Assembly (NCBI RefSeq): GCF_001267885.1
Contig: NZ_CP012382.1
Coordinates: forward strand, 2,901,001-2,965,000
Source of the DNA: Streptomyces ambofaciens ATCC 23877
Lineage (GTDB): Bacteria > Actinomycetota > Actinomycetes > Streptomycetales > Streptomycetaceae
Direction: 5' to 3'
DNA length: 64,000 nt
Positions 1 through 9,254 of this stretch are shown piece by piece (the first letter of the stretch is position 1; each line of letters opens with the position of its first letter). The translations under genes and the position numbers were made by a program. A model generated the notes under the pieces. It ran no database searches. It worked only from the letters and a program-made list of their open reading frames with translations, and was not told where the DNA came from.

Positions 1-266
1 GACGCCGGTGCATGTGACTGTGACGGCGCGGCGGGGCGGAACGTGCGGTACGGGGCGTCACGGGTGCGTCTCGAAGTGGGCACGGCGGCGGGCGGCCGAG
101 ACCGGTGGGTGACCCTCCGGTGACCTGGGCGACGTCATGCGCGGACGCGGGGGATCAGGGGGCCGGGCGGGGCGGCGGGCCGGCGGTCGGCGGGCCGGCG
201 GCTTCGCCGGCGAGGGCGGGGACGCGCACGCGGGCCGCGGGGCGGCCCGCGTGCGGCGGGACCGTC
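1..266. other. gene-free 3' flank of the ABC operon
   Basis: No convincing coding frame is seen on either strand. The stretch is extremely GC-rich and is the downstream flank of the leftward ABC permease gene. Its only clear structure is the hairpin at 226-254. Confidence 0.6.
226..254 (-). terminator. terminator of the ABC transporter operon
   Basis: A perfect 13-bp inverted repeat (GCACGCGGGCCGC and its complement) with a 3-nt loop lies 12 bases past the stop codon of the permease gene. There is no U-tract, which is usual for Streptomyces intrinsic terminators. Confidence 0.7.
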
Positions 267-1148
267 CTAGGACACGACGTCCTTGCGGGCGAACCCCCGG
301 AAGGCCAGCGCGAACAGCACGAGGGCGTAGGTCACCGACAGCGACGTGCCCTGGATCAGGCGGGTCCAGTCCAGTTGGGGCCGGACCGCGTCGAGCCAGG
401 CGTACTGCCAGTGCGCGGGCAGCAGGTCCCGCCAGTCGCCGAGGGCGGTCACCTCGTCCAGGACGTTGCCGATGATCGTCAGGCCGACCGCGCCGCCGAC
501 CGCGCCGAGCGGTGCGTCCGTCTTGGTGGACAGCCAGAACGCCAGGGCAGCGGTGACCAGTTGCGAGACGAAGACGTACGCCACCGTGATGACCAGGCGC
601 TCGGCCGCCGTGCCGGTGGACAGGCTGCCGCCGGTGGGCAGCTCCAGCGGTCCCCAGCCGTAGGCGACCGTGCCGACGGCGAGTGCGACCAGCGGCAGCA
701 GGACGATGGCGGCGAGGCTGAGGGTGAGCGCGACGACCAGCTTGGACCACAGCAGCCGGGCCCGGGGCACCGGCGCCGCGAGCAGGTAGCGCAGCGACGA
801 CCAGCTCGCCTCCGAGGCGACCGTGTCCCCGAAGAACAGGGCGACGGGCACGACGAGGAGGAAGCCCGCGGAGGCGAAGAGGTTCACCGCGGCGAAGTTC
901 GCCCCCGAGGCGGTGGCCGAGTCCATCAGGCTGACCTGGTTGTTCCCTCCGTCCGGTCCGCCGCCGACCTGGAAGGCGACGAGCAGCACGAACGGCAGGG
1001 CGAACAGGATGCCGCCCATGACGAGCGTGCGCCGCCGCTTGAGCTGCCGGACCAGCTCCACCCGTACGGGCAGCGTGCGGCCCGCGCGGTAGCCCTCGGC
1101 GACCTCCCGGGGGCCGACGGGCTCGGCGCGTTCGGCCAGCGTGCTCAT
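267..1148 (-). CDS. ABC-2 type transporter permease
   Basis: A 293-residue integral membrane protein, inferred to be the membrane subunit of an ABC exporter. About six hydrophobic segments are visible, starting near residue 43 (GGILFALPFVLLVAFQV), followed by an extracytoplasmic loop and then the GFLLVVPVALFFGDTVASEAS block typical of ABC-2 permeases. The ATG overlaps the stop of the upstream ATPase gene by 4 bases (ATGA), so the two are translationally coupled and very likely form one transporter. The substrate cannot be read from sequence. Confidence 0.85.
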   Translation of the reverse strand: MSTLAERAEPVGPREVAEGYRAGRTLPVRVELVRQLKRRRTLVMGGILFALPFVLLVAFQVGGGPDGGNNQVSLMDSATASGANFAAVNLFASAGFLLVVPVALFFGDTVASEASWSSLRYLLAAPVPRARLLWSKLVVALTLSLAAIVLLPLVALAVGTVAYGWGPLELPTGGSLSTGTAAERLVITVAYVFVSQLVTAALAFWLSTKTDAPLGAVGGAVGLTIIGNVLDEVTALGDWRDLLPAHWQYAWLDAVRPQLDWTRLIQGTSLSVTYALVLFALAFRGFARKDVVS

Positions 1149-3802
1149 GCCGGGTCTCCGATCAGGGTCAGGAAGGCGTCCTCGAGGCGCCGGTGGGGGC
1201 CCACCGACTCCACGGGCACGTCCAGGCGTACGAGTTCGGCGACCAGGCGGTGGGCCGTGCCGTCGGCGGCGGTGTCGAGGCGGACCAGCAGGCCCTCGTC
1301 GGTGCGGACGGCCGAGGCCACGCCCGGCAGGGCGGCGACCTTCTCGACGAGGGGCGCGTCGACGGGCGCGGTCGTGCCCACCAGCAGGGTGTCACCGGAG
1401 CCCACGATCTCGCCCACGGGTCCGGCCTGCACCAGCCGGCCGTGGTCCATGACCACGAGGTGGGTGCAGGTCTGCTCGACCTCGGCCAGCAGGTGGCTGG
1501 AGACGATCACCGTGCGGCCGGCCGCCGCGTAGCGGATCATCACCTCGCGCATCTCGCGGATCTGCGGCGGGTCCAGGCCGTTGGTCGGTTCGTCCAGGAT
1601 CAGCAGGTCGGGCAGGCCGAGCATGGCCTGGGCGATGGCCAGGCGCTGGCGCATGCCCTGGGAGTAGGTGCGCACCGCGCGGGCGAGCGCCTCGCCGAGG
1701 CCGGCGATCTCCAGGGCCTCGTCGAGGTGGGCGTCCCCGGGCGGGCGGCCGGTGGCCCGCCAGTACAGCTCCAGGTTCTCGCGGCCGGACAGGTGCGGCA
1801 GGAAACCCGCGCCCTCGACGAAGGCGCCGACGCGGGAGAGCACCGGGGCGCCGGGCGCGATGGCGTGGCCGAAGACGCGGATCTCGCCGCCGTCGGGCGT
1901 GATGAGGCCCATCAGCATGCGCAGGGTCGTCGTCTTGCCCGCGCCGTTGGGCCCGAGCAGGCCGAGCACCTGGCCCTTCTCCACCCGGAAGGACAGGTCC
2001 CGGACCGCGTACCGGTCGCTGGACCTGGCGTACCGCTTGGTCAGGTCGGTGATCTGGAGCGGCACGCCGGCCAGCGCGGGGTCGGGCGGCGGGGCCGTGG
2101 TGCGGCGGCGGGCCGTCAGCAGCAGGGCCGCCGCCACCGCCGCTCCCGCGAGGGGCGCCCACCAGACCCAGGCGGGCAGCCCGGCCACCTGGCCGGTCCC
2201 GCCGAGTGCCGTCGGCACCTTCAGGTCGCCCTCGAGGGAGACCGTGTAGGTGGCGGGGGCGGCCGGGGAGGCGTAGCCGAGGTCGGTGGAGGAGAGGACC
2301 AGGCGCAGCCGGTGGCCGTCCTCGACCCGGTGGTCGACGGCCGGCAGGGTGATCGTCACGTCCTTGCCGGCCTTGGCGTCCTCCACCCTGAGGGGCGTGA
2401 CCAGTTGGGCGGGGAGGACCTGCTGGGTGCCGCCGGGGCCCACGTCGTACACCTTGGCGAAGAGCACGGCGTCGTCGCGGGTGGACCGGACGTGGACGGT
2501 CGCGGTCGGCGAGCCGGTGATCTGGAGGTCCTCCTCCAGGGGCGCCGACTCGAAGGCGGCGTACTGGCCGGGGAAGTCGAGGGAGACGCCGACGCCGAGC
2601 GAGGAGAGCCGGGAGAGGCCGCCGGAGCCGCCGATGCCGGGCAGGGCGGAGACGGCGGGCGGACTGGCGCCGGCCGGGTTGTCGAAGCGCTGCTCGCGTC
2701 CGCGCAGCGCGACGGCGCGCGGCTCGCTCGCCAGGCCGGGGTAGGAGTCGGCGCTCACGCCCTCCAGGCGGGGTTCTCCGTCGCCGCTGCCGGCGCCGAG
2801 GGTGCGGGTGACGCGGAAGGCGGGGCCGGTGCCGGTGGACTCGTCGTCCTTCAGATAGCGGTCGAACCACGCCCCGATGCGGTCTTGGACGCGGTCCGTC
2901 TCCATGTCGCCGCCGTCGTGCCCGCCCGAGACCCAGTCGACGTCGACGGGGGCTCCGTTGGCCCGGATCGCCTTCGCGGCGGCGTCGGACTGCCCGAGCG
3001 GGAAGAGCGAGTCGGTCTGCCCCTGCATCAGCAGGGTGGGCACGTCGATGCGGTCGCCGACGGCCTGCGGACTGCGCTGCTCGAGGAGTTCCACCGCCTC
3101 CGCGTCCGGCGCCCCCTGCTCGGCGACCCGCTGGTACATCCGGCAGAGCGCGGCTTCGAGCTCCTCGCAGCCGCCGCCCAGGTTGACGAAGAGGCCGGCC
3201 CACAGCTTCTTGAAGACGCCGTTCGGGAAGAGGGCGTCGGCGAGGTTCCAGTAGGTGATGGCGGGGGCGATGGCGTCGACCCGGTCGTCGTGCCCGGCGG
3301 CCAGCAGGGCGACGGCGCCGCCGTAGGAACCGCCGGCCACGCCCACGCGCGGGTCGCCCTGCCGGTCCAGCCGGACCTCGGGCCGCTCGGCCAGCCAGTC
3401 GATCAGCCGGGACACGTCGGCGACCTCGCCGTCCGGCGCGTTCAGCCCGATCTTCCCGGTGGACTTCCCGAAGCCGCGCGCCGACCAGGTCAGTACCGCG
3501 TACCCGTCGCGGGCGAGGCTCTGCGCCTGCTCGCGTGCGTCGTCCTTGCTGCCGCCGAAGCCGTGCGCGAGCAGGACGGCCGGGCGCCGGCCGCCGGAAC
3601 CCGCCGTGAAGTACGAGGTGTCCAGGCGCACCCCGTCGCCCACGGCCAGGGTCCGGTCGGCGCGGTGCACCGGGGGCGGGTCGTCTCCGGCGACGGCCGT
3701 CCAGGTCCCGGCTCCGGCGAGCACGACGACGGCGGCCGCGGCGCAGACGATCCGCCGCGGCCCCCGTAGCAGCCCTCGCACGCGGGGCAGTCGAAGATCC
3801 AT
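1145..3802 (-). CDS. alpha/beta hydrolase (X-Pro peptidase-like) fused to ABC ATPase
   Basis: An 885-residue fusion. A signal-anchor segment (about 18-38) precedes an X-Pro dipeptidyl-peptidase/CocE-like hydrolase with nucleophile motif GGSYGG (about 156), an acid in QGQTDS (about 262) and a histidine in GGHDGGD (about 296). A PepX_C-like beta-sandwich follows (about 330-540), then a second membrane segment WVWWAPLAGAAVAAALLL (about 555-572). Last comes a complete drug-exporter type ABC ATPase: Walker A GPNGAGKTT (about 620), signature YSQGMRQRL (about 715) and Walker B LLILDEPTNGLDP. The inferred topology puts the hydrolase outside and the ATPase inside. It is coupled to the permease gene by a 4-base overlap. 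Whether the hydrolase acts on the transported molecule is inference. Confidence 0.88.
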   Translation of the reverse strand: MDLRLPRVRGLLRGPRRIVCAAAAVVVLAGAGTWTAVAGDDPPPVHRADRTLAVGDGVRLDTSYFTAGSGGRRPAVLLAHGFGGSKDDAREQAQSLARDGYAVLTWSARGFGKSTGKIGLNAPDGEVADVSRLIDWLAERPEVRLDRQGDPRVGVAGGSYGGAVALLAAGHDDRVDAIAPAITYWNLADALFPNGVFKKLWAGLFVNLGGGCEELEAALCRMYQRVAEQGAPDAEAVELLEQRSPQAVGDRIDVPTLLMQGQTDSLFPLGQSDAAAKAIRANGAPVDVDWVSGGHDGGDMETDRVQDRIGAWFDRYLKDDESTGTGPAFRVTRTLGAGSGDGEPRLEGVSADSYPGLASEPRAVALRGREQRFDNPAGASPPAVSALPGIGGSGGLSRLSSLGVGVSLDFPGQYAAFESAPLEEDLQITGSPTATVHVRSTRDDAVLFAKVYDVGPGGTQQVLPAQLVTPLRVEDAKAGKDVTITLPAVDHRVEDGHRLRLVLSSTDLGYASPAAPATYTVSLEGDLKVPTALGGTGQVAGLPAWVWWAPLAGAAVAAALLLTARRRTTAPPPDPALAGVPLQITDLTKRYARSSDRYAVRDLSFRVEKGQVLGLLGPNGAGKTTTLRMLMGLITPDGGEIRVFGHAIAPGAPVLSRVGAFVEGAGFLPHLSGRENLELYWRATGRPPGDAHLDEALEIAGLGEALARAVRTYSQGMRQRLAIAQAMLGLPDLLILDEPTNGLDPPQIREMREVMIRYAAAGRTVIVSSHLLAEVEQTCTHLVVMDHGRLVQAGPVGEIVGSGDTLLVGTTAPVDAPLVEKVAALPGVASAVRTDEGLLVRLDTAADGTAHRLVAELVRLDVPVESVGPHRRLEDAFLTLIGDPA

Positions 3803-3926
3803 GCGTCAACGGTACGGGCCGCCGCCGACAACCGGGGCAGTCCGGGGGCCGAACCTCCGCCCCTCCCACGGAGGTACGCGGCCGGTGCCGCGTACCGCGG
3901 GCGCGGTAGGGCGGGTTGCGGGCGCG

Positions 3927-5351
3927 TCACGGTCGGGCGGGCTCCCGGCCGTCGTCGGGGACGGTCACCAGCCAGCGCGTGTCGCGGCGCGGGCGCAGGT
4001 ACAGGGCCCAGTACAGGGTGGCCACGGCGGTGATGCCGCCGGTCCACAGCAGGTGGCCGGTCTCCTGCTGGGTCAGGATGTAGGCGAGGACCACGATCAG
4101 CAGGACCGGCACGACGGGCCACAGGGGCATGCGCCACGCGTGCCCGTGCCGGTGGGCACCGCGCCGGCAGAGCAGGGCGGCGACCGCGACCAGCAGGTAC
4201 ATGCCGGTGACGGAGACGCCCGTGACGCCGTACAGGGTGTCCAGGTCGACGAAGCACAGCAGGGCGCCGGGCACGCCGACGGCGAGGGTGGCGACCCAGG
4301 GCGACCCGAACCGGCCGAGCTTGGAGAAGACGCCGTTCACCGGGGCGGGCCAGGCCTTGTCGCGGGCCGAGGCGAACAGGACGCGCGAGTTCTGGATGAC
4401 CATGACGATGCCGGCGTTGACGATGGCGAGGGCGACGCAGAGGCTGACGAAGGTGCCGACGGCCGAGTCGGACCAGGCGGTGACCATGGCGCCGATGTCA
4501 CCGCCGGTCAGTTCGGTGAGGTCGGAGGCGCCGAGGGTGATGGCGACGACCGGGACCAGGATGATCACGGCGGAGATGGCGAGGGTGGCGAGCACCGTGC
4601 GGGCGACGTTGCGGCGCGGGTTCTCCAGCTCCTCGGAGAGGTAGACGGCGGTGGAGAAGCCCTGGGTGATGAACAGGGCGATGGCGAGCCCGGAGACGAC
4701 CAGCATCGCCGTCACGGGGTCCGCGCCGCCGTCCGCGCCGGCCACCTCCATGGAGACGAGGCTGCCGGGGCCGCGCTCGGCGTGGGTGAAGCCCAGCACC
4801 GCGACGACGGCGGCGGCGATGACCTCCAGGACCAGGAAGACGCCGGTGATCCAGGCGTTGGCCCGCAGGTCGAGGAGGCCGGCCAGGGTGGCGAGCACCA
4901 TGACGCCGGCGCCCGCCATGGACGGGTCCAGGTGCACGATCGGTTCGAGGTAGTCGGCGGTGCCCATCGCGATCACCGGCGGCACGATCATGACGACCAG
5001 CAGGGACAGCACGAAGACCAGCCAGCCCGCCAGCCGTCCGGCCAGGGTCGACACCATGGCGTACTCGCCGCCCGCGCTGGGGATGAGGGTGCCCAGCTCC
5101 GAGTAGCAGAACGCCACGGCGACGCAGAGGAGGGAGCCGATGGCGATGGTCAGGGCGGTGGCGGTGCCGAGCGAGCCGAACAGGTCGGGGACGACCACGA
5201 ACAGCGTGGAGGCGGGGGTCACGCACGAGAGGGTCAGGAGGGTGCCGCCGACGACCCCGATGGAGCGCTTGAGCGTCCGGGACTCCGGCGGGGCCGGAAG
5301 GTCGGGGGGCGCTGCGGCCGCGGTCTCGGCGGGGCGGAGCGTGTCGGTCAT
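3927..5351 (-). CDS. APC-superfamily amino acid permease
   Basis: 474 residues with about twelve hydrophobic segments and a charged N-terminus. The first helix begins RSIGVVGGTLLTLSCVTPASTLF, and the next region carries the APC-like SAGGEYAMVSTLAGRLAGW motif. The family moves amino acids or amines by proton or antiport coupling; the substrate is unknown. The ATG at 5351 is followed directly by a plausible cytoplasmic N-terminus. The gene stands alone, codirectional with the ABC operon but 124 bases upstream of its first gene. Confidence 0.85.
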   Translation of the reverse strand: MTDTLRPAETAAAAPPDLPAPPESRTLKRSIGVVGGTLLTLSCVTPASTLFVVVPDLFGSLGTATALTIAIGSLLCVAVAFCYSELGTLIPSAGGEYAMVSTLAGRLAGWLVFVLSLLVVMIVPPVIAMGTADYLEPIVHLDPSMAGAGVMVLATLAGLLDLRANAWITGVFLVLEVIAAAVVAVLGFTHAERGPGSLVSMEVAGADGGADPVTAMLVVSGLAIALFITQGFSTAVYLSEELENPRRNVARTVLATLAISAVIILVPVVAITLGASDLTELTGGDIGAMVTAWSDSAVGTFVSLCVALAIVNAGIVMVIQNSRVLFASARDKAWPAPVNGVFSKLGRFGSPWVATLAVGVPGALLCFVDLDTLYGVTGVSVTGMYLLVAVAALLCRRGAHRHGHAWRMPLWPVVPVLLIVVLAYILTQQETGHLLWTGGITAVATLYWALYLRPRRDTRWLVTVPDDGREPARP

Positions 5352-5694
5352 GGAGCGGTTCCGATCGACTCGTGCGGCGTGGTTCGGGCGGGAGCGCTAT
5401 CGCCTCCGGCGGCTTGCTCGTACGTGTTCTCTTCCGCTCCCGACGCCAGATGGAATACCGACGAAAACCGCTGCGTCAATGGTTGTTTACCTACGGAAAC
5501 CGTTGGCGCGAGCCGCCTGGACGTCGGGAAATCGCACGACGCCCCTTGAGGCAGAAGACCTTTGCGGCGTGCGGGAACCGTAGGGAGCGGGGTAAAAAAA
5601 CGTGCCGCCGTCCGGTATCCGGACGCTGTCAGAGGGTCCCGGTAGAGTCCTCGGCACAGGTGAATCACAGGAACACGGCACTGGGTGGGGACTC
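5352..5694. other. divergent intergenic region (permease / lipoprotein)
   Basis: This 343-base region contains both divergent promoters. It is less GC-rich than its neighbours in the centre and holds a run of seven A (about 5594-5600) and the palindrome at 5609-5625. No coding frame with family resemblance is seen. Confidence 0.5.
5609..5625. promoter_or_regulatory. palindromic operator candidate upstream of the lipoprotein gene
   Basis: CGTCCGG-TAT-CCGGACG is a perfect 7-bp inverted repeat with a 3-nt spacer, ending 69 bases before the lipoprotein start. The half-site geometry suits a dimeric repressor. The regulator is unknown. Confidence 0.4.
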
Positions 5695-6558
5695 ATGAAG
5701 CTGAGGTACACCGCGGCCTGGGTGGGGCTGACGGCGGCGGCGATGGTCGCGGCGACGGCGTGCGGTTCGCAGGACGTGAAGACGGCGACGGAGACCGCCG
5801 ACAAGGCGGCCGACACGGCCGTGGGCCGGGCCGAAACGATCATGGCGGCGCTCTCCCGGGCCACCGACCGGACCGAGGAGCTGGGCTCCGCGGAGGTCCG
5901 GATGTCGACCGATCTGGGCCCGGGCGAGCCGATCGCCATGGACGGCACCTACTCGTGGGGCGACGGCTACGCCTTCGACGTCGAGATGGACACCGAGGCC
6001 GCGCAGATGCAGGAGCTCACGGCCTCCCCGACGGTCCGCACGCTGTTCGTGGACGGCGCCTACTACTACGACATCGACCCGCAGCCGGCCGGTCCGCTCG
6101 CGGGCAAGGAGTGGATGCGGATCGACGGTTCGGCCGTGTTCGGCGACGCGGGCGCGGACGCGCTCAGCGGAAGCGCCGGCGGCAGCCCGTCCGCCTCCAT
6201 GAAGGGGCTGAAGTACGCCAGCGACGTCGAGGACCTCGGCGAGGAGACGGTCAACGGCCGCTCCGCGACCCACTACCGGGCCGTCCTCGACCAGAACGAC
6301 ATGGGCAGGCTCAAGGACGCCTACGGCGACGAGGGGAACCTCTTCGGCCAGATGACGGGCGGCTCCACCACCGTCACCATGGACGTCTGGGTGGGCGGCA
6401 AGGACCTCCCGGTGCGCATGACCCAGGAGTTCGGCGCCATGAAGGTCACCATGGACTTCGACAGGTTCGGCGCCACCAAGGAGATCGTGGCGCCGCCCGC
6501 GGCGCAGACCGGCGACGTCACGCAGGAGGTGAAGGACGCCGGGGCGCAGCAGGGCTGA
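5695..6558 (+). CDS. secreted lipoprotein, LppX/LprG-like fold suspected
   Basis: 287 residues. The ATG at 5695 gives a lipoprotein signal: KLRY, a hydrophobic stretch, then ATAC with the lipidated cysteine near residue 23. The mature part has a short helical linker, then repeated beta-strand patterns with the phrases [14 protein letters not shown] and [10 protein letters not shown] late segment reads [17 protein letters not shown]. This pattern resembles actinobacterial LppX/LprG-type lipoproteins that bind or shuttle lipids, but the assignment is by pattern only. The gene is monocistronic and ends at a strong hairpin. Confidence 0.75.
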   Translation: MKLRYTAAWVGLTAAAMVAATACGSQDVKTATETADKAADTAVGRAETIMAALSRATDRTEELGSAEVRMSTDLGPGEPIAMDGTYSWGDGYAFDVEMDTEAAQMQELTASPTVRTLFVDGAYYYDIDPQPAGPLAGKEWMRIDGSAVFGDAGADALSGSAGGSPSASMKGLKYASDVEDLGEETVNGRSATHYRAVLDQNDMGRLKDAYGDEGNLFGQMTGGSTTVTMDVWVGGKDLPVRMTQEFGAMKVTMDFDRFGATKEIVAPPAAQTGDVTQEVKDAGAQQG

Positions 6559-6569
6559 GACCGCGTGAC

Positions 6570-6603
6570 GGTGCCCCGGGTCCCGGCCGGGACCCGGGGC
6601 ACC
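6570..6603. terminator. bidirectional terminator
   Basis: A perfect 15-bp stem (GGTGCCCCGGGTCCC and complement) with a GGCC loop sits between the convergent lipoprotein and dehydrogenase genes, 11 bases after one stop and 8 bases before the other. Confidence 0.85.
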
Positions 6604-6611
6604 GCGGTGCC

Positions 6612-8114
6612 TCAGTGGTTGCGCGGGAAGCCCAGGTCGACGCCCGCCGGGGCGTCGGCCGGGTCCGGCCAGCGGGTGGTGACGACCTTGCCGCGGGTGT
6701 AGAAGTGCGTGCCGTCGTTGCCGTAGATGTGGTGGTCGCCGAAGAGCGAGTCCTTCCAGCCTCCGAAGGAGTGGTAGCCCACGGGGACCGGGATCGGGAC
6801 GTTCACGCCGACCATGCCGGCCTCGACCTCCAGCTGGAAGCGACGGGCCGCGCCGCCGTCCCGGGTGAAGACCGCGGTGCCGTTGCCGAACGGCGAGGCG
6901 TTGATGAGGGCCAGGCCCTCCTCGTAGGTCTCGGCGCGCAGCACGCACAGGACGGGGCCGAAGATCTCGTCCTGGTACGCCTTCGCCGTGGTCGGCACCC
7001 GGTCCAGCAGCGAGATGCCGATCCAGTGGCCGTCCTCGTGACCGTCGACCGTGTACCCGGTGCCGTCCAGGACGACCTCGCAGCCCTCGGCCGCCGCGCC
7101 GGCGACGTAGGACGCCACCTTGTCGCGGTGCGCCGCGGTGATGAGGGGGCCCATCTCCGACGTCGGGTCGTCGCCCGGGCCGATCTTGATCTTCTCGGCG
7201 CGCTCGCGGATCTTCTCGACCAGTTCGTCGCCGACGGCGCCGACCGCGACGACCGCGGAGATCGCCATGCAGCGCTCACCGGCCGAGCCGTAGGCCGCGC
7301 TCACGGCCGCGTCCGCCGCCGCGTCGAGGTCGGCGTCCGGCAGCACCAGCATGTGGTTCTTGGCGCCGCCGAGGGCCTGGACGCGCTTGCCGTTCGCGGA
7401 GGCGGTGGTGTGGATGTACCGGGCGATGGGCGTCGAGCCGACGAAGGAGACCGCCTTGACGTCCGGGTGCTCCAGCAGCCGGTCCACGGCCACCTTGTCG
7501 CCGTGCACGACGTTGAAGACGCCGTCCGGCAGACCGGCCTCGGAGAGCAGCTCGGCGATCTTCATGGCGGCCGACGGGTCCTTCTCGCTCGGCTTGAGCA
7601 CGAAGGTGTTGCCGCAGGCGATGGCGAGGGGGAACATCCACATCGGCACCATCGCCGGGAAGTTGAACGGCGTGATGCCGGCGACCACGCCGAGCGGCTG
7701 GCGGATCGAGGCCACGTCGACGCGGGTGGCGACCTGCGTGGACAGCTCACCCTTGAGCTGCACGGTGATGCCGCAGGCCAGGTCGACGATCTCCAGACCG
7801 CGCGCGACCTCGCCGAGGGCGTCGGAGTGCACCTTGCCGTGCTCCGCGGTGATCAGCTCGGCGATCTCGTCGCGGTGGGCGTCCAGCAGCGCCCGGAACG
7901 CGAAGAGGACCGAGGTGCGCTGCGCCAGCGAGGACTGGCCCCACGTCCGGTACGCGTCCTTGGCCGCGGCGACCGCGGCGTCCACCTCGTCGACCGAGGC
8001 GAAGGCCACCTTCGTGGTGACCGCGCCGGTCGCCGGGTTCGTCACCGGCCCGTACGTGCCCGAGGCGCCTTCGGCGGTCTTGCCGCCGATCCAGTGGTTG
8101 ACGATGTTCGTCAT
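6612..8114 (-). CDS. mmsA: methylmalonate-semialdehyde dehydrogenase (CoA-acylating)
   Basis: 500 residues, the usual length. The family converts methylmalonate or malonate semialdehyde to propionyl- or acetyl-CoA with NAD, in valine and inositol catabolism. Visible are the family start TNIVNHWIGGK, the cofactor region ITPFNFPAMVPMWMFPLAIA, VGSTPIARYIH, the catalytic cysteine in GSAGERCMA, and PVGYHSFGGWKDS near the C-terminus. I chose the ATG at 8114 over an in-frame start 6 codons upstream because GAAGGAG lies at proper spacing before it. The gene stands alone; in Streptomyces the propionyl-CoA it makes can feed polyketide precursor pools. Confidence 0.95.
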   Translation of the reverse strand: MTNIVNHWIGGKTAEGASGTYGPVTNPATGAVTTKVAFASVDEVDAAVAAAKDAYRTWGQSSLAQRTSVLFAFRALLDAHRDEIAELITAEHGKVHSDALGEVARGLEIVDLACGITVQLKGELSTQVATRVDVASIRQPLGVVAGITPFNFPAMVPMWMFPLAIACGNTFVLKPSEKDPSAAMKIAELLSEAGLPDGVFNVVHGDKVAVDRLLEHPDVKAVSFVGSTPIARYIHTTASANGKRVQALGGAKNHMLVLPDADLDAAADAAVSAAYGSAGERCMAISAVVAVGAVGDELVEKIRERAEKIKIGPGDDPTSEMGPLITAAHRDKVASYVAGAAAEGCEVVLDGTGYTVDGHEDGHWIGISLLDRVPTTAKAYQDEIFGPVLCVLRAETYEEGLALINASPFGNGTAVFTRDGGAARRFQLEVEAGMVGVNVPIPVPVGYHSFGGWKDSLFGDHHIYGNDGTHFYTRGKVVTTRWPDPADAPAGVDLGFPRNH

Positions 8115-8271
8115 GACCGAGAACTCCTTCACAGATGGCGGCGACGGGTCGAGACGTGCCGTTGGTCCAGCTCACGGGCCGTGACCGGCGACGATCGGCT
8201 CGCGGTCCGCGACGATCGGGCCATGGTCCCGGCCATGGGTCCATCCCAGCAGCCGGGCGCTCCGGGCGCGC

Positions 8272-8325
8272 CCGACACTGTGTCTGCGGTTTGGGTGTCC
8301 GCGTAGACACGTGGGGCAGTGTCGG
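8272..8325. promoter_or_regulatory. nested inverted repeats upstream of mmsA
   Basis: CCGACACTG (8272-8280) pairs with CAGTGTCGG (8317-8325). Inside lies GTGTC-N6-GACAC (8295-8310). The set is 158-211 bases upstream of the mmsA start and may be a composite operator or an RNA structure. Confidence 0.35.
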
Positions 8326-8667
8326 CGGGCGGCGGCCCGACGGGACGCGGGAACCTCCGGCGCGGGGCCGGTGCGAGCGGGGAGTCGGCGCTCGTGCTTC
8401 GCTCCTGCCAGGGCGAAGCGGCCTTCCCGCGCCGGAGGCGTTCGGTGGGGGACCCGGACGGCGTGCGCGGTCCCCGGCCCCGGCGGCCAGGTCGTGCGCG
8501 CCATCGCGTTCCCCTTCGTGCCCGTCGTGCACGTCGTACCCGTGATACCCGTCATGCCCGGCGCACCCGTCGTGACGGCCCCGGCGGTCGTGCCCCGCCG
8601 CCCGCCGCCGTCGCGCCGTTGCGTCTCCCCCGGTTTCTAGCCCCGTGCGTGCGGCCTGTCAATGTTT

Positions 8668-8677
8668 TGTCCGGACA
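8668..8677. promoter_or_regulatory. TGTCCGGACA palindrome
   Basis: A perfect 10-bp palindrome, flanked by AATGT (8661-8665) and ACATT (8675-8679), in a locally AT-richer patch that looks like a promoter. The layout resembles sites bound by GntR-type regulators, but no such gene is adjacent. Confidence 0.3.
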
Positions 8678-8990
8678 TTCGGACGACAGAGCGAGCGACA
8701 TGCCCCGGGTGGCCGCCCACCCGCGCTCCGGGAACACCCCCGACCGCCCAAGTCAACGCGCCACGCCCGAAGTCCGGCCTCCGCCTCTGCGGCACCTGTG
8801 TCACAAAGGCGTCCCTCCCGTCACGGATGTCACGCGCACGCGGGTCTTCCGTCACACCCGGGAACGCCCCCTGACCGTCCCTGGCCCGGCGTCGTTCTCC
8901 CCGCACAGGCTTGGTGATCGCCAGCGCAGCGCCCGGCTCCCCCCGGCGGCCGTCCCCGGTCGCCGCCGCGGTGCGCGCGGGGAGGTGCAC

Positions 8991-9182
8991 GTGACCGACC
9001 GAAGGCTCTGGTCCTACAAGGACATCGCGGCCCACATCCGGGTGCAGCCGGACACCGTGCGGTCGTACCGCAAGCACGGGCTGCTGCCCCCGCCCGACCA
9101 CGTGGAGGGCGGAAAGCCCTACTGGTACGCGGACACGATCCGGGCCTGGGTGGCGTCCCGGCCCCGCAACCGGAAGCCATAG
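8991..9182 (+). CDS. small helix-turn-helix protein (MerR/excisionase-like)
   Basis: 63 residues. I start it at GTG 8991 because GGGGAGG lies 5 bases upstream; the open frame continues upstream but without family character. The helix-turn-helix reads YKDIAAHIRVQPDTVRSYRK, followed by the wing-like HGLLPPPDHVEGGKPYWYADTIRAW, as in small MerR-like or AlpA-like DNA-binding proteins. No effector domain is present. Target and role are unknown; the protein is too short to be a classic MerR sensor. Confidence 0.75.
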   Translation: MTDRRLWSYKDIAAHIRVQPDTVRSYRKHGLLPPPDHVEGGKPYWYADTIRAWVASRPRNRKP

Positions 9183-9254
9183 GACGGCCGGCGCACCCCG
9201 CCCGGCCGGAAAAGCGTTCTGTGCTCCACCGCCCGGTGGGGCACAGTGCCGCCC

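Larger units (their letters stand above)
8115..8990. other. long gene-free region with inverted repeats
   Basis: This 876-base region lies between the mmsA start and the small HTH gene. I find no frame with protein-family resemblance. It holds nested inverted repeats at 8272-8325, short degenerate repeats built on CCCGTCGTG and variants at about 8518-8575, and a TGTCCGGACA palindrome at 8668-8677. Promoters for both flanking genes should lie here. Confidence 0.5.

Noticed and set aside
1193..3769. Very long open frame antisense to the hydrolase-ABC gene
   Set aside because: It mirrors third-position GC bias of the real gene and has a Gly/Ala/Val/Arg-rich composition with no family motif.
8319..8990. 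Upstream extension of the small HTH protein
   Set aside because: The extension has no family character, and a strong ribosome-binding site marks the GTG at 8991.
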